From contig NZ_MDEN01000063.1 of assembly GCF_001705435.1 (NCBI RefSeq), forward strand, positions 285,020 through 349,019: a DNA stretch of 64,000 nt, in the 5' to 3' direction. This DNA is from Pseudomonas graminis. GTDB lineage: Bacteria > Pseudomonadota > Gammaproteobacteria > Pseudomonadales > Pseudomonadaceae. Below the pieces are notes generated by a model, which saw only the letters and a program-made list of their open reading frames with translations, searched no databases and had not been told where the DNA came from. Shown one piece after another: positions 8,952 to 19,300 of the stretch. The position numbers and the translations under genes are program-made. Position 1 is the first letter of the stretch. Each line of letters begins with the position of its first letter.

Positions 8952-9488
8952 TCAGCGGGGTGGCTGGACAGGAGAAACCTTGATCAGCATGGCGAGGCTT
9001 CCGTTGTCCATGTAAGTAAGTTCTCCGTTTCTGACGCGGGTGGCCTGACGCATGCGTTCGCTGGTCACCAACACGCCATGACTGTCCACCTGGTTGACCC
9101 AGAAATTCGCGTCGATGTCAGTAAAGCGCGCCAGACCCAGGCTCACCGTGCCCTCGATGGGGAAGTGCCCGAACTGCTCCTGACCGTCACTGATCGCCAC
9201 CTTGCTCGGCGTGGCGCTGAGGTCCTGTTGCCAGGCGGTGTGCAGCAGCACTTTATAGCCGTCGCTTGATTCCAGCTTGTTCACCAGGGTGTCCAGCGCT
9301 GTGGGCGTCTGGCTGTCCGTGCCCAGCCGCTGCGCCCCTTCGGCCCAGTTTTCCGGCGCGGGTTGATTGGTCGCCGCCGGCTCGCCGTTCTGGCGGAACA
9401 GGATCAGTTCCACCTGATAGGCGCCATCGGCAAAGGCCGCCGGGGCAAACAGCACCAGCAGCAGGGTGAGGGAGCGGATCAAACCCAT
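8952..9488 (-). CDS. CsiV-family secreted protein
   Basis: This 178-residue protein has a clear signal peptide (hydrophobic RSLTLLLVLFAPAAFA, cleavage before DG). The mature part starts with YQVELILFRQ, typical of CsiV, a periplasmic peptidoglycan-binding protein family first described in Vibrio. Later blocks such as GTVSLGLARFTDIDANFWV also fit. It is encoded 9 bases downstream of mfd in the same direction, an arrangement I recall from P. aeruginosa. The exact role in Pseudomonas is not established. Confidence 0.75.
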   Translation of the reverse strand: MGLIRSLTLLLVLFAPAAFADGAYQVELILFRQNGEPAATNQPAPENWAEGAQRLGTDSQTPTALDTLVNKLESSDGYKVLLHTAWQQDLSATPSKVAISDGQEQFGHFPIEGTVSLGLARFTDIDANFWVNQVDSHGVLVTSERMRQATRVRNGELTYMDNGSLAMLIKVSPVQPPR

Positions 9489-9497
9489 GGTGAATCC

Positions 9498-12400
9498 TTA
9501 AGCCGATTTTTTGGAAGGCGGTGGGGTCAGGCGTTCGAACAGCGCCTCCAGCGTGGCAAAGCGTTCTTCGGGGCGCTCCATCGGCACCATGAATTTGAAC
9601 AGCGTGGCGCCTTCGAACTTGTAGCGTTTGGGCTGGCTCTGGATCAGCTTGATCAGCGTCAGCGGGTCGACCGGGGTCTCGGCCGCGAACTCGATGCGTC
9701 CACCCTGGGGCCCGGCGTCGACCTTCTTGATGCCCAGTTGCTCTGCCTTCAGCTTGAGGGACGTCAGCCGCACCAGGTTTTTGGTGGGTTCCGGCAACAG
9801 ACCGAAGCGGTCGATCATCTCGACCTGCAGGTCCTTGAGGCCCTCTTCATCGGCGGCGTTGGCGATGCGCTTGTACAGAATCAGGCGCGTATGAACGTCC
9901 GGCAGATAGGCTTCCGGAATCAGCCCCGGCACCCGCAGATTGACCTCGGGACCGCCACCCAGCGGCTGGTCGAGGTTAGGCTGCTCGCCCTTGCGGATCG
10001 ACTTCACCGCGCGTTCGAGCATTTCCATGTACAGGGTGAAACCCACCGCTTGAATCTGCCCGCTCTGGCCGTCGCCGAGCAGTTCGCCGGCGCCACGGAT
10101 TTCCAGGTCGTTGGTGGCGAGCACGAAGCCCGCGCCGAGGGCCTGGGTGTTGGCGATTGCCTCCAGACGCTTCTCGGCGTCGGGGGTGATCTGCTTGCGC
10201 GGCGGCGTCAGCAGGTAGGCGTAGGCCTGGTGGTGACTGCGCCCGACCCGGCCGCGCAACTGATGCAGCTGGGCCAGACCGAATTTGTCGGCACGTTCGA
10301 TGATGATGGTGTTGGCGCTCGGCACGTCGATGCCGGTCTCGATGATGGTCGAGGCGATCAGCACGTTGAAACGCTTGTGGTAGAAGTCGCTCATCACCTG
10401 TTCGAGATCACGCTCGTGCATCTGCCCGTGGCCGATGCCGATGCGTGCTTCCGGCACCAGTTCGGCCAGGTCTGCGGCGCATTTCTCGATGGTTTTCACA
10501 TCGTTGTGCAGGTAGTACACCTGACCGCCGCGCAGCAACTCACGCAGCAACGCCTCTTTCACGGTCGGCTTGTTCTGCTCCATCACGAAGGTGCGCACCG
10601 ACAGACGACGGGCCGGCGGCGTGGCGATGATCGACAGGTCACGCATGCCGGCCACGGCCATGTTCAGGGTCCGCGGGATCGGCGTGGCGGTGAGGGTCAG
10701 AATGTCGACCTCACTGCGCAGGGCCTTGAGCTGTTCCTTCTGACGCACACCGAAGCGGTGCTCTTCGTCGATGATCACCAGCCCGAGGTTTTTGATCTTG
10801 ACGTCGTCCTGGAGCAACTTGTGGGTGCCGATGACGATGTCGATCTTGCCCTCGGCCAGATCGGCCACGGCGGCGTTAATCTCTTTCGCCGACTTGAAGC
10901 GGCTCATCACTTCAACCGTCACCGGCCAGTCAGCGAAACGGTCGCGGAAACTGTTGTAGTGCTGCTGGGCGAGGAGGGTGGTGGGCACCAGAATCGCCAC
11001 CTGGCGGCCGCCGTGCACGGCAATGAACGCCGCGCGCATGGCCACTTCGGTCTTGCCGAAGCCGACGTCACCGCAGACCAGACGGTCCATGGGCTTGGGC
11101 GCGAGCATGTCGGCGCGCACGGCCTCGATGGTGGTCTGCTGATCCGGGGTTTCTTCGAACGGGAAGCCGGCGCTGAAGGTGTCGTAGTCCAGCTTCGGAT
11201 CGGCGAAGGCATACCCTTCGCGGGCGGCGCGGCGGGCATAGATGTCGAGCAGCTCGGCGGCCACATCACGGACCTGTTCGGCGGCCTTGCGCTTGGCTTT
11301 CTGCCAGGCTTCCGAACCCAGACGGTGCAAAGGCGCGAGCTCGTCATCGCTGCCGGTGTAGCGGGCGATCAGGTGCAGGTTGGCCACCGGCACGTATAGC
11401 TTGGCCTCTTCGGCGTAGGCCAGCATCAGGAACTCGGCGACCTGATTCTCGACCTCCAGCGTTGCCAGCCCCAGATAACGGCCGACCCCGTGATCGATGT
11501 GCACCACCGGCGCGCCTTCACGCAGCTCGGCGAGGTTTTTGATCACCGCGTCGCTGGCGTGGCTGTCGGCGCGCTTGTCGCGCCGACGACGCTGCATGAC
11601 CCGCTGACCGAACAACGGGCTTTCTGCCACCAGCGCCAGCGCCGGCTCCTCTAGCACCAGGCCTTCGTCCAGCGGCCCGATGGTGATCGCCAGACGCTCC
11701 TTGCTGTCGACGAACTCCTGCCAGCTGTCCAGGGTTTTCGGGCGCAGCTTCAGGCGTTCGAGCAGCTCCAGCAACACTTCACGGCGACCGGCGGATTCGG
11801 CCGTAAACAGCACGCGTCCCGGGAACTCGCCGAGGAATTTCGACAGCGCCGCCAGCGGTTGACTTGCCTTGGCTTCGATCGCCAGATCAGGCAGCACCTG
11901 CGCCGGAAAACGCTCGCGGCCAACGCCGCTTTCGACGTCGTCCTGACTGGCGACCACACGGGGCCAGTTTTTCAGGCGGGCGAAACAGTCGTCCACCGGC
12001 AGGAACAGCTCGGCCGGTGGCAGCAAAGGGCGCTCAGGATCGACACGGCGTTCTTCGTAACGGTTGCGCACGTCCTTCCAGAACGTCTCGGCCGCCGCTT
12101 CGATCCCCGGCATCGAGAACACCTGGGTGTCCTGGGGCAGGTAGTCGAACAGCGTGGAGGTTTCTTCGAAGAACAGCGGGATGTAGTACTCGATACCGGC
12201 GGGGGTGATGCCGCTGTTCAAGTCCTGGAAGATCGGGCTGCGGCGGAAGTCGACGTCGAAGCGTTCGCGGAAGCGCGCCTTGAAGCGCGTCACCGCTTCC
12301 TTCTGCAGCGGGAATTCCTTCGCCGGCAACAGACGCACCGAATCGACCTTGTCGATGGAGCGCTGGGTTTCCGGCTCGAAGGTGCGCAGGGTTTCGATCT

Positions 12401-12962
12401 CGTCATCGAACAGGTCGATGCGGTAAGGCAGTTTGCTGCCCATCGGGAACAGGTCGATCAGCGCGCCGCGGACGGTGAACTCGCCGTGCTCGTACACCGT
12501 GTCGACATAGCGATAGCCGCTGGCTTCAAGGCGGGTGCGCATGGCGTCGACGTCGAGCTTCTGGCCGACGTCGAGCACCAGGCTGCTGCCGAGCAGGAAA
12601 CTGGTCGGCGCCAGACGGTGCAGGGCGGTGGTGATCGGCACCACCAGCACGCCGTGCACCAGCTCCGGCAGCCGGTACAGGCTGGCGATGCGCTGGGAGA
12701 TGATGTCCTGATGGGGCGAGAACAGATCGTAGGGTAGGGTTTCCCAATCGGGGAAATGCAAGACCGGGAGATCAGGGGCAAAAAACTTCAGTTCCTGTTC
12801 CAGTCGCTCGGCGCTCTGGCTGTCTGCGGTGAGCAGCAGGGTGAAGCGTTTCGCGGCGCTGGCAGCCTCGGCGATGGCGAGACTCAGGGCGGCACCGGGG
12901 AGGTTACCCCAATGTTGTTTGCCTGCTGCAGCAGGCAGAATCGGAAGGCGCAGAACGGGCAC
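9498..12962 (-). CDS. mfd: Transcription-repair coupling factor Mfd
   Basis: This 1154-residue protein is a full-length Mfd, which pushes stalled RNA polymerase off damaged DNA and recruits UvrA. The UvrB-homology region is N-terminal (FPDWETLPYDLFSPHQDI). The CarD-like polymerase-interacting domain follows near residues 485-560 (GAPVVHIDHGVGRYLGL). The RecG-type motor has Walker A GDVGFGKTEVA (about 628) and DEEH (about 729). The TRCF C-terminal domain closes the protein. The start is GTG. The gene is divergent from the GAPDH-like gene. Confidence 0.97.
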   Translation of the reverse strand: MPVLRLPILPAAAGKQHWGNLPGAALSLAIAEAASAAKRFTLLLTADSQSAERLEQELKFFAPDLPVLHFPDWETLPYDLFSPHQDIISQRIASLYRLPELVHGVLVVPITTALHRLAPTSFLLGSSLVLDVGQKLDVDAMRTRLEASGYRYVDTVYEHGEFTVRGALIDLFPMGSKLPYRIDLFDDEIETLRTFEPETQRSIDKVDSVRLLPAKEFPLQKEAVTRFKARFRERFDVDFRRSPIFQDLNSGITPAGIEYYIPLFFEETSTLFDYLPQDTQVFSMPGIEAAAETFWKDVRNRYEERRVDPERPLLPPAELFLPVDDCFARLKNWPRVVASQDDVESGVGRERFPAQVLPDLAIEAKASQPLAALSKFLGEFPGRVLFTAESAGRREVLLELLERLKLRPKTLDSWQEFVDSKERLAITIGPLDEGLVLEEPALALVAESPLFGQRVMQRRRRDKRADSHASDAVIKNLAELREGAPVVHIDHGVGRYLGLATLEVENQVAEFLMLAYAEEAKLYVPVANLHLIARYTGSDDELAPLHRLGSEAWQKAKRKAAEQVRDVAAELLDIYARRAAREGYAFADPKLDYDTFSAGFPFEETPDQQTTIEAVRADMLAPKPMDRLVCGDVGFGKTEVAMRAAFIAVHGGRQVAILVPTTLLAQQHYNSFRDRFADWPVTVEVMSRFKSAKEINAAVADLAEGKIDIVIGTHKLLQDDVKIKNLGLVIIDEEHRFGVRQKEQLKALRSEVDILTLTATPIPRTLNMAVAGMRDLSIIATPPARRLSVRTFVMEQNKPTVKEALLRELLRGGQVYYLHNDVKTIEKCAADLAELVPEARIGIGHGQMHERDLEQVMSDFYHKRFNVLIASTIIETGIDVPSANTIIIERADKFGLAQLHQLRGRVGRSHHQAYAYLLTPPRKQITPDAEKRLEAIANTQALGAGFVLATNDLEIRGAGELLGDGQSGQIQAVGFTLYMEMLERAVKSIRKGEQPNLDQPLGGGPEVNLRVPGLIPEAYLPDVHTRLILYKRIANAADEEGLKDLQVEMIDRFGLLPEPTKNLVRLTSLKLKAEQLGIKKVDAGPQGGRIEFAAETPVDPLTLIKLIQSQPKRYKFEGATLFKFMVPMERPEERFATLEALFERLTPPPSKKSA

Positions 12963-13078
12963 GGAAGTTAAAGCTCCAGGCGTTGCGGCAAAGCCGAGGA
13001 GTGTAACTAATCCGCAGAGACGCTGTCAGTTTTGTGCGCCGGGAATTATGTAGTGCTCCAGGTCCTGAAAAGTCTGGA

Positions 13079-13109
13079 TTGCTCATAAACAAAGGCCTGT
13101 GCATAATGT
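13079..13109 (+). promoter_or_regulatory. Possible promoter of the GAPDH-like gene
   Basis: TTGCTC at 13079 and TAATGT at 13104 could serve as -35 and -10 elements with a rather long 19-base spacer, about 38 bases before the proposed GTG start. Recognition is by eye only. Confidence 0.3.
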
Positions 13110-13146
13110 AGTCCCTTTTTTCAGCCCCTACATGTGGAAGGTTCCC

Positions 13147-14595
13147 GTGACTCAGAAGCCCGACCAGTGTCTTGGTGAATGGATCGATCGTGAAGCCCTC
13201 GCCGAGGCGATGATCCCGCTTATCGGTCAGCTCTACCGCAATAATAATGTGGTGAGTTCGATCTATGGCCGCAGCCTGATCAACCGTTCAGTCATCGCGA
13301 TTCTCAAAGCACACCGCTTTGCGCGTCACCGCCAGGCTGACGCCAGCGAGTTGTCCGTACACGAGACGTTCCCCCTCGTCAAAGCCATGAGCGAGCTCAA
13401 GCTGGGCGCCGCTTCGGTGGACCTGGGCAAGCTGGCGGTGAAGTACAAGGCCGAGGCCAATGGCCGCACCCCTGAAGAGTTCATCCGCGAAGAAATGGCC
13501 GAGGTCATCGGTCAGCAGAATTCCGGTGAGCGCAAGGGCACTGACGTCGTACTGTACGGCTTCGGTCGCATCGGTCGTCTGCTGGCACGCATCCTGATCG
13601 AAAAAACCGGTGGCGGCGACGGCCTGCGTCTGCGCGCCATCGTGGTCCGCAAGGGCGCTGAAAACGATCTGGTCAAGCGCGCGAGCCTGCTGCGCCGCGA
13701 CTCGGTCCACGGTCCTTTCGACGGCACCATCACCATCGATGAGGCCAACAACACCATCTGCGCCAACGGCAACCTGATTCAGGTGATCTACGCCAAGAAC
13801 CCGGCCGAGGTGGATTACACCCAGTACGGTATCAAGGACGCGCTGCTGGTCGACAACACCGGTGTGTGGCGCGATGCCGAGGGCCTGGGCCAGCACCTGC
13901 AATGCCCGGGCATCGACCGCGTGGTTCTGACCGCGCCGGGCAAGGGCAAACTGAAGAACATCGTGCACGGCATCAACCATCAGCAGATCACCGCTGATGA
14001 CAAGATCATCTCGGCGGCGTCCTGCACCACCAACGCCATCGTGCCGGTGCTCAAGGCGGTCAACGACAAGTTCGGCATCGTCAACGGTCACGTCGAAACG
14101 GTTCACTCGTACACCAACGACCAGAACCTGATCGACAACTTCCACAAGGGCGATCGCCGTGGCCGCAGCGCTGCGCTGAACATGGTCATCACCGAAACCG
14201 GTGCGGCCACCGCTGCAGCCAAGGCCCTGCCCGAGCTGGCTGGCAAGCTGACCGGTAACGCGATCCGCGTTCCAACGCCAAACGTGTCCATGGCCATCCT
14301 CAACCTGAACCTGGGGACGGCGACCACCCGCGAAGAGATGAACGAGTACCTGCGCCACACTGCGCTGTATTCGGATCTGCACAAACAGATCGACTTCGTG
14401 AACTCCCTGGAAGTCGTCTCCACCGACTTCGTCGGCTCGCGTTACGCCGGTGTGGTGGATGCCGAAGCGACCATCGCCATGGATAACCGCGTTGTGCTGT
14501 ACGTCTGGTACGACAACGAATTCGGCTACAGCTGCCAGGTGGTCCGCGTGATGGAAGAAATGACCGGGGTCAACCCGCCAGCCTTCCCGAAGTAG
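13147..14595 (+). CDS. Glyceraldehyde-3-phosphate dehydrogenase-like protein with N-terminal extension
   Basis: This protein of about 482 residues is a long GAPDH. A Rossmann motif LYGFGRIGRLLARI begins near residue 134 and the catalytic cysteine C293 lies in SAASCTTNAIVP, so substrate chemistry should be intact. About 130 extra N-terminal residues precede the NAD domain, a feature of this Pseudomonas gapB-type group compared with the usual 330-residue enzyme. The frame opens at 13099, but GGAAGG sits six bases before the GTG at 13147, which is preferred. It is divergent from mfd, an arrangement I recall from P. aeruginosa. Confidence 0.88.
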   Translation: MTQKPDQCLGEWIDREALAEAMIPLIGQLYRNNNVVSSIYGRSLINRSVIAILKAHRFARHRQADASELSVHETFPLVKAMSELKLGAASVDLGKLAVKYKAEANGRTPEEFIREEMAEVIGQQNSGERKGTDVVLYGFGRIGRLLARILIEKTGGGDGLRLRAIVVRKGAENDLVKRASLLRRDSVHGPFDGTITIDEANNTICANGNLIQVIYAKNPAEVDYTQYGIKDALLVDNTGVWRDAEGLGQHLQCPGIDRVVLTAPGKGKLKNIVHGINHQQITADDKIISAASCTTNAIVPVLKAVNDKFGIVNGHVETVHSYTNDQNLIDNFHKGDRRGRSAALNMVITETGAATAAAKALPELAGKLTGNAIRVPTPNVSMAILNLNLGTATTREEMNEYLRHTALYSDLHKQIDFVNSLEVVSTDFVGSRYAGVVDAEATIAMDNRVVLYVWYDNEFGYSCQVVRVMEEMTGVNPPAFPK

Positions 14596-14599
14596 GTTG

Positions 14600-14730
14600 A
14601 AGGCAGCGGCAAGCGCTAAGCCGCAAGCTGAACTGCGAAGTAAAAAAACGCCCCGACTGGTTCGGGGCGTTTTTGTTTTTACTTGCTGCTTGAAGCTTGA
14701 AGCTTGCCGCTTGTCGCTTATAGCTCTCGG
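14600..14730. repeat. GCTTGAAG/GCTTGCCG-type short repeats flanking the terminator
   Basis: Short degenerate units such as GCTTGAAGCTTGAAGCTTGC (about 14689-14708) lie right of the terminator. Related units in the opposite orientation lie to its left (AGCGGCAAGCGCTAAGCCGC near 14605). Together they form a long imperfect inverted repeat around the hairpin. Repeats of this kind are common between Pseudomonas genes. Confidence 0.5.
14645..14677. terminator. Rho-independent terminator after the GAPDH-like gene
   Basis: A GC-rich hairpin (CGCCCCGA, loop, TCGGGGCG) is flanked by an A-run on the left and a T-run on the right. It should stop the GAPDH-like transcript and, on the other strand, the convergent MFS transporter transcript. 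Confidence 0.85.
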
Positions 14731-14733
14731 CGA

Positions 14734-16026
14734 TCAGCCGACCGCTGTCACGCCCTGAATCCGCGTCTGACCCTTGCGGAACAGCACCAGCGTGGCGATC
14801 AGGCCCAGCACCGCCGCACCGCTCAGCCAGATGCCCGGTGCGGCTTTATTGTCCAGCACGTGAATCAGGTAAGTACAGGCCGCCGGCGTGAAGCCGCCGA
14901 ACGTCGCAGTCGCCAGGCTGTAGGCCAGGGAGAAGCCGGTGGTGCGTACTTCGACCGGCATGATTTCGGTCAGGGAAACCACCATCGCGCCGTTGTACGA
15001 GCCGTACAGGAAGGACAGCCACAGCTCGACCATCAGCAGGTTGCCGAAGCTCGGGTTGGCGGTCAGCCAGGACAGGGCAGGGTACGCCGTGATGATCGCC
15101 AGAATGGTCGCCGCCAGCAGCAGGGGCTTGCGGCCGATCCGGTCCGACAGCGCGCCCATCACCGGCAGCCAGATGAAGTTCGAGATACCGACGCAGACGG
15201 TCACCAGCAAGCTGTCCAGATCAGACAGGTGCAGCTCGTTTTTGCCGAACGTCGGGGTATAGGCGGTGATCAGGTAGAACGACACGGTGGTCATGACCAC
15301 CAGCGCCATGCCGGCGATGACCAGACCGAAGTTCTGACCAATCGACTTGACCACTTCGCCCAGGCTTGGGCGGTGGTGTTGCGCGCGGGCTTCGAACTCA
15401 GGGGTTTCTTCGAGGGAGCGGCGGATCACGAAGATCGCCGGAACGATCAGGCAGCCAATCAGGAACGGCACGCGCCAGCCCCATTGGCCCATGTCTTCCG
15501 GGCTCAGCCAGTGGTTCAGGCCGACGCCCAGCAGACCGGCGAAAACCACCGCGGCCTGTTGGCTAGCCGACTGCCAACTGACGAAGAAGCCCTTGCGGCC
15601 CGGCGTGGAAATCTCCGCCAGATAGACCGAGACACCGCCCAGTTCAACCCCGGCCGAGAAGCCTTGCAGCAGGCGGCCAATCAACACCAGGATCGGTGCA
15701 GCAACGCCCAGGGTCGCGTAACCCGGCACGCAGGCAATCAGCACCGTACCCATGGCCATCATCGCCAGCGTAATCACCAGGCCTTTTTTCCGGCCGTGAT
15801 GGTCGATGTAGGCGCCGAGGAAAATGGCACCCAGCGGGCGCATGAGAAAGCCGGCGCCAAAGGTCGCCAGCGACAGCATCAACGATGCGAATTCACTGTC
15901 GGCGGGGAAGAAGGTTTTGGCGATGGCCGTGGCGTAAAAGCCATAGACCATGAAGTCAAACATTTCAAGGAAGTTGCCGCTCACAACGCGAAATATCGCC
16001 TTGCCTTTGCCCGTGTTCGAGGCCAT
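14734..16026 (-). CDS. MFS transporter, metabolite:H+ symporter family (citrate-like)
   Basis: This 430-residue protein has about twelve predicted membrane helices and the signature of the metabolite:H+ symporter branch of the major facilitator superfamily. Features include [16 protein letters not shown] in helix 1, the loop 2-3 motif [22 protein letters not shown] in helix 4, and the repeated loop [11 protein letters not shown] in the second half. Its character fits the citrate/tricarballylate transporters, so uptake of a tricarboxylate with protons is the best guess. It is transcribed alone, convergent with the GAPDH-like gene. Confidence 0.82.
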   Translation of the reverse strand: MASNTGKGKAIFRVVSGNFLEMFDFMVYGFYATAIAKTFFPADSEFASLMLSLATFGAGFLMRPLGAIFLGAYIDHHGRKKGLVITLAMMAMGTVLIACVPGYATLGVAAPILVLIGRLLQGFSAGVELGGVSVYLAEISTPGRKGFFVSWQSASQQAAVVFAGLLGVGLNHWLSPEDMGQWGWRVPFLIGCLIVPAIFVIRRSLEETPEFEARAQHHRPSLGEVVKSIGQNFGLVIAGMALVVMTTVSFYLITAYTPTFGKNELHLSDLDSLLVTVCVGISNFIWLPVMGALSDRIGRKPLLLAATILAIITAYPALSWLTANPSFGNLLMVELWLSFLYGSYNGAMVVSLTEIMPVEVRTTGFSLAYSLATATFGGFTPAACTYLIHVLDNKAAPGIWLSGAAVLGLIATLVLFRKGQTRIQGVTAVG

Positions 16027-16090
16027 CTGGAATTACTCACTTAAGCTGTCTAGCTGGGGGGATCCGTTGTATTTATGCGTCCTCTGCTGC

Positions 16091-16116
16091 GGCGCCCGCG
16101 CTTGGCCTCGGGCGCC
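16091..16116. other. GC-rich hairpin in the divergent intergenic region
   Basis: GGCGCCCG at 16091-16098 and CGGGCGCC at 16109-16116 form a perfect 8-bp stem with a 10-base loop. It lies 65 bases upstream of the MFS gene and 208 bases upstream of the toxin-like gene. It could be a leader structure or a protein-binding palindrome. There is no T-run. Confidence 0.4.
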
Positions 16117-16323
16117 CCAGATTTGTAACGATATGTGTAAAGCTGGCGGTTGGCAATCAGAACGCCCCGCCCATCGACCACGGACCTCCCGCTGCGCCCA
16201 CGCGAAAACAATATTTATGTATCCCATCGATGGGCTCATTCCCGGTTTAACTCCCCGCAAATTCTCTCAGTGCCTGACAGGCCCCTGAGAGATCCTCAAT
16301 CCCTTGCACGAGTTAACCGGCAA

Positions 16324-19300
16324 ATGAGCCCGAAATTTGACCTGATTGCTGCGGCTTCCCGGCGACCGACCCTGAATGACGTCGCGATCAAGCAGCTGCA
16401 TTGCGCAGTGCAACAACAATTCCCGAACCTTGAAATCGATCCCGAGATTTCCGTCATCACCCGTACGGGACCCGACGGCATTCAGCGCGCGGAAACCCTG
16501 CTCAAAAATCTGCAGCAGGCATTTCTGACAGGGAAAACCCCACGCTGGCGCGCCGGCGCCAACACCTTTGTCATTGATCAGGCCGTCCGGGACGCGACTG
16601 CGACGCCAATCGATTTTGACCAACTGAATATCCTGGTCGATACAGTTGCTCTGGACCTGAACGACCAGTTTCAGCGAGCGACGGTGGAATTCTGGGGCGC
16701 GTCGGCGGCAGACGGGCAAACCCTCTGGTCACGCCTCGCCGATGCGTTGAAGAAGGGTTATCTGAAGGCGCTGGACGACACCCCGGGGTTGCCCGAAAAC
16801 GAGGGGGATTTCCTGCGTCCCCTCGCTTCTTTTTCCGATCAGACCCAGCGCAATTTCATGGTGAGTCTGGACCAGGCCCATCCGGACGATGTCATTCGCG
16901 CCTGCATCCCCCAGGCAGTGGACGCCTCGTCACCGGCGTCAGTGCTGCCCGTGCTGGCGGCGACCGGTGTCTGGGGCGGCACGGAGATGTTCTTCACCTG
17001 GCAGTCGCCGGGCCTCCTGGTCAGGCATGGCTCGCTGACCGAGCTGTTAGCCAGCATCGATATTCCTCAGTCCGTCGACCATCCCCAGACCTGGGCGCTG
17101 CGCGAGGTTGAGGGTGATCTGTTCTGCGCGCTGGCTCAGTCGATACTGGCCCAACAACTGCAGCAGATCGCCCGGCTGGACGCCGCCGACGCGGAGGATT
17201 TTGCTGATCTCGATCGCCGTATGGCCGCTGCCACCGACATCACGCCTTTTTTGCTCCCGGCCGTCCCCGGGATGCAAAGCCCCGAGACGCTTCCGGACTG
17301 GTTGCGCAACGCCAATGTTGCCGACCGAATGGATTTCAGCCGTCGAATGATTGCCGTGGCGAGCGCTCCGTCGGGGGCACCCGGCACGTTTAACCAAGAC
17401 CTTCCGCCGTTGCTGGATTACGCCAGCCAGCAACTGCAGCGTGAAATGCTCGCCGATCACCCGGAGGCCGCGGATCTGCTGATCGCCGATCTGGACGTGG
17501 TTATCCGCAAAGTGATCGCCGCTGCCATTCCCAGCGGTGGTCAAGTGGTCGCCTCAGGCCTGGTCGAGCCCGTACGCATGAGCCTTGCCGAGTTTGCGCT
17601 GGAAAACCTTTCCGGCGAGCCGGCCGGTGCGCTGCACGTCGTGCACAGGGACGGCACGCCGGCGCCGGACTGGTTCAGTGGCGATTATCTGCGGTTGCTG
17701 GTGTGTCAGGTGGACATCGGGCGCCACTATCCGGCGCTGCTGAAACGGGTGTTGGTGACTGACCCCGTTGAGTCCGCCAAGCGACAGGGGGCGTATATTG
17801 CCCAGCTTCGCGCTCAACTGCCTCTGCAGGCGCTGGAGCTGAAAATGCGTGGAGAAGGGCATTTCTGCGACAGCGCCTATCAGCACGTTATCGCCCTCGT
17901 GCAGCCGCCGCAGCAGCGCCCTCCAGCGCTGCGCAACACGACCCTGCGTCCGCTGGCCTTCCACGCAACGGCGGGGTCCCAGGCGGATGAGGTCGCCAAC
18001 ATGTTCGTGATCGGTGATCGCGATACGACCCGAGGACCGGTGTTGCTGTACCGGCCGTTTTCCCGCCAGTCGCTGACTGAGTTCACGTCCTGGGCTGGGC
18101 TGCGTACCGCGATTGTCGAGCCGGGCGAACTTCAGGACGACGTACTGACGTGGATGGACGATCACGCACGGCAGATCTACGCCAATGGCGGCTTTGATCA
18201 GCCCCATGTCGTGCGCTTCGGCCAGGGGTCGGAGTTCGCGCCCCTGGAGACGCCGGCGCCTGCACAGCTGGCGGTCGACGAAGTCGTCGGTGATCCGCTG
18301 GTCGCGCTGTTCAAGGCCAATGCGTCCGCACTGATCCAGCTGGCGGACAGGCAGTCCACCTCCAACGCCGAAAGCCGCTGGGCGCTGCTCAAACGTGGCG
18401 GCTGGCTCGCGCTGGAATCGCTCATGCCTTTCATGTCGGGGCCGGTCGGCCACGCGCTGTGGCTGGTTCAACTGATGAGCGAAACCCAAGGGGCCCTGGC
18501 TGAAGACGGCAATGCCACTGCCAGCGAACGCGGGGAATCCATGGGCAACGTGCTGCTGACGGTGGCGATGCTGCTGTTGCACAGCTCGCTGGGCGAGGCC
18601 GCCATCCCCGGTCGCCAGCGCGCTGCCCGGGTTGTGCGACCGACGCTGGCGGATCTGCTCACAGCGGCGTCGACGCCTTCAAGCGCTTCAAGCGCTTCAA
18701 GCGCGTCGACCCCGATCATTCCGGCCCCCGCGCCTGATCCTGTTGCCATGCCGGCCAACCTTGAAAACCGGCTCGACTTCACCTGGTCTCGACCCGATCA
18801 GAGCCTGACTACGGTGCAGAAGCTCGCGCTGCGGTCGTTCGAAACTCTGCCAACGCCCGAGCTGCCGCAGCCGTCGGACGCTCCTGGCACCCACGGTCTG
18901 TATGAGCAGGACGGCGCCTGGTATGCCCACGTCGACAACGCCGTCTTCAGGGTTCAGGTCGATGATGGTGACGTGCAGATTGTTCATCCCCACAACCTTG
19001 AACGCACCGGGCCATGGCTGATGCGCGAGGGTGATGTGTGGCGTCTGGACCTCGGGCTGCGACTGCGTGGCGGAGGGCCCAAGCGCAGCGCCCGGCAGTT
19101 GGCCCTGGAAAATGCCGCCCGGCTCAAGCGCGTCAACGCCGAGAAGTCCGAGCTGCTGAAGCGTCAGAACGATCTGTACATTCGCATTGTGGCGAACGAC
19201 AACCGCATTGATGCCACGCCCCTCGAACAGCACCACGAGGTCATTGCGCTGATCGAGACAGACGTCCGTGCCGTGATGGAGATCATTGATCGCAAAAACG

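Noticed and set aside
9363..11399. 678-codon open frame on the plus strand
   Set aside because: It is antisense to mfd, which has clear motifs throughout.
16150..16323. N-terminal extension of the toxin-like protein
   Set aside because: The 58 extra codons look like non-coding sequence (Arg/Pro/Ser rich), and the ATG at 16324 starts protein-like sequence.
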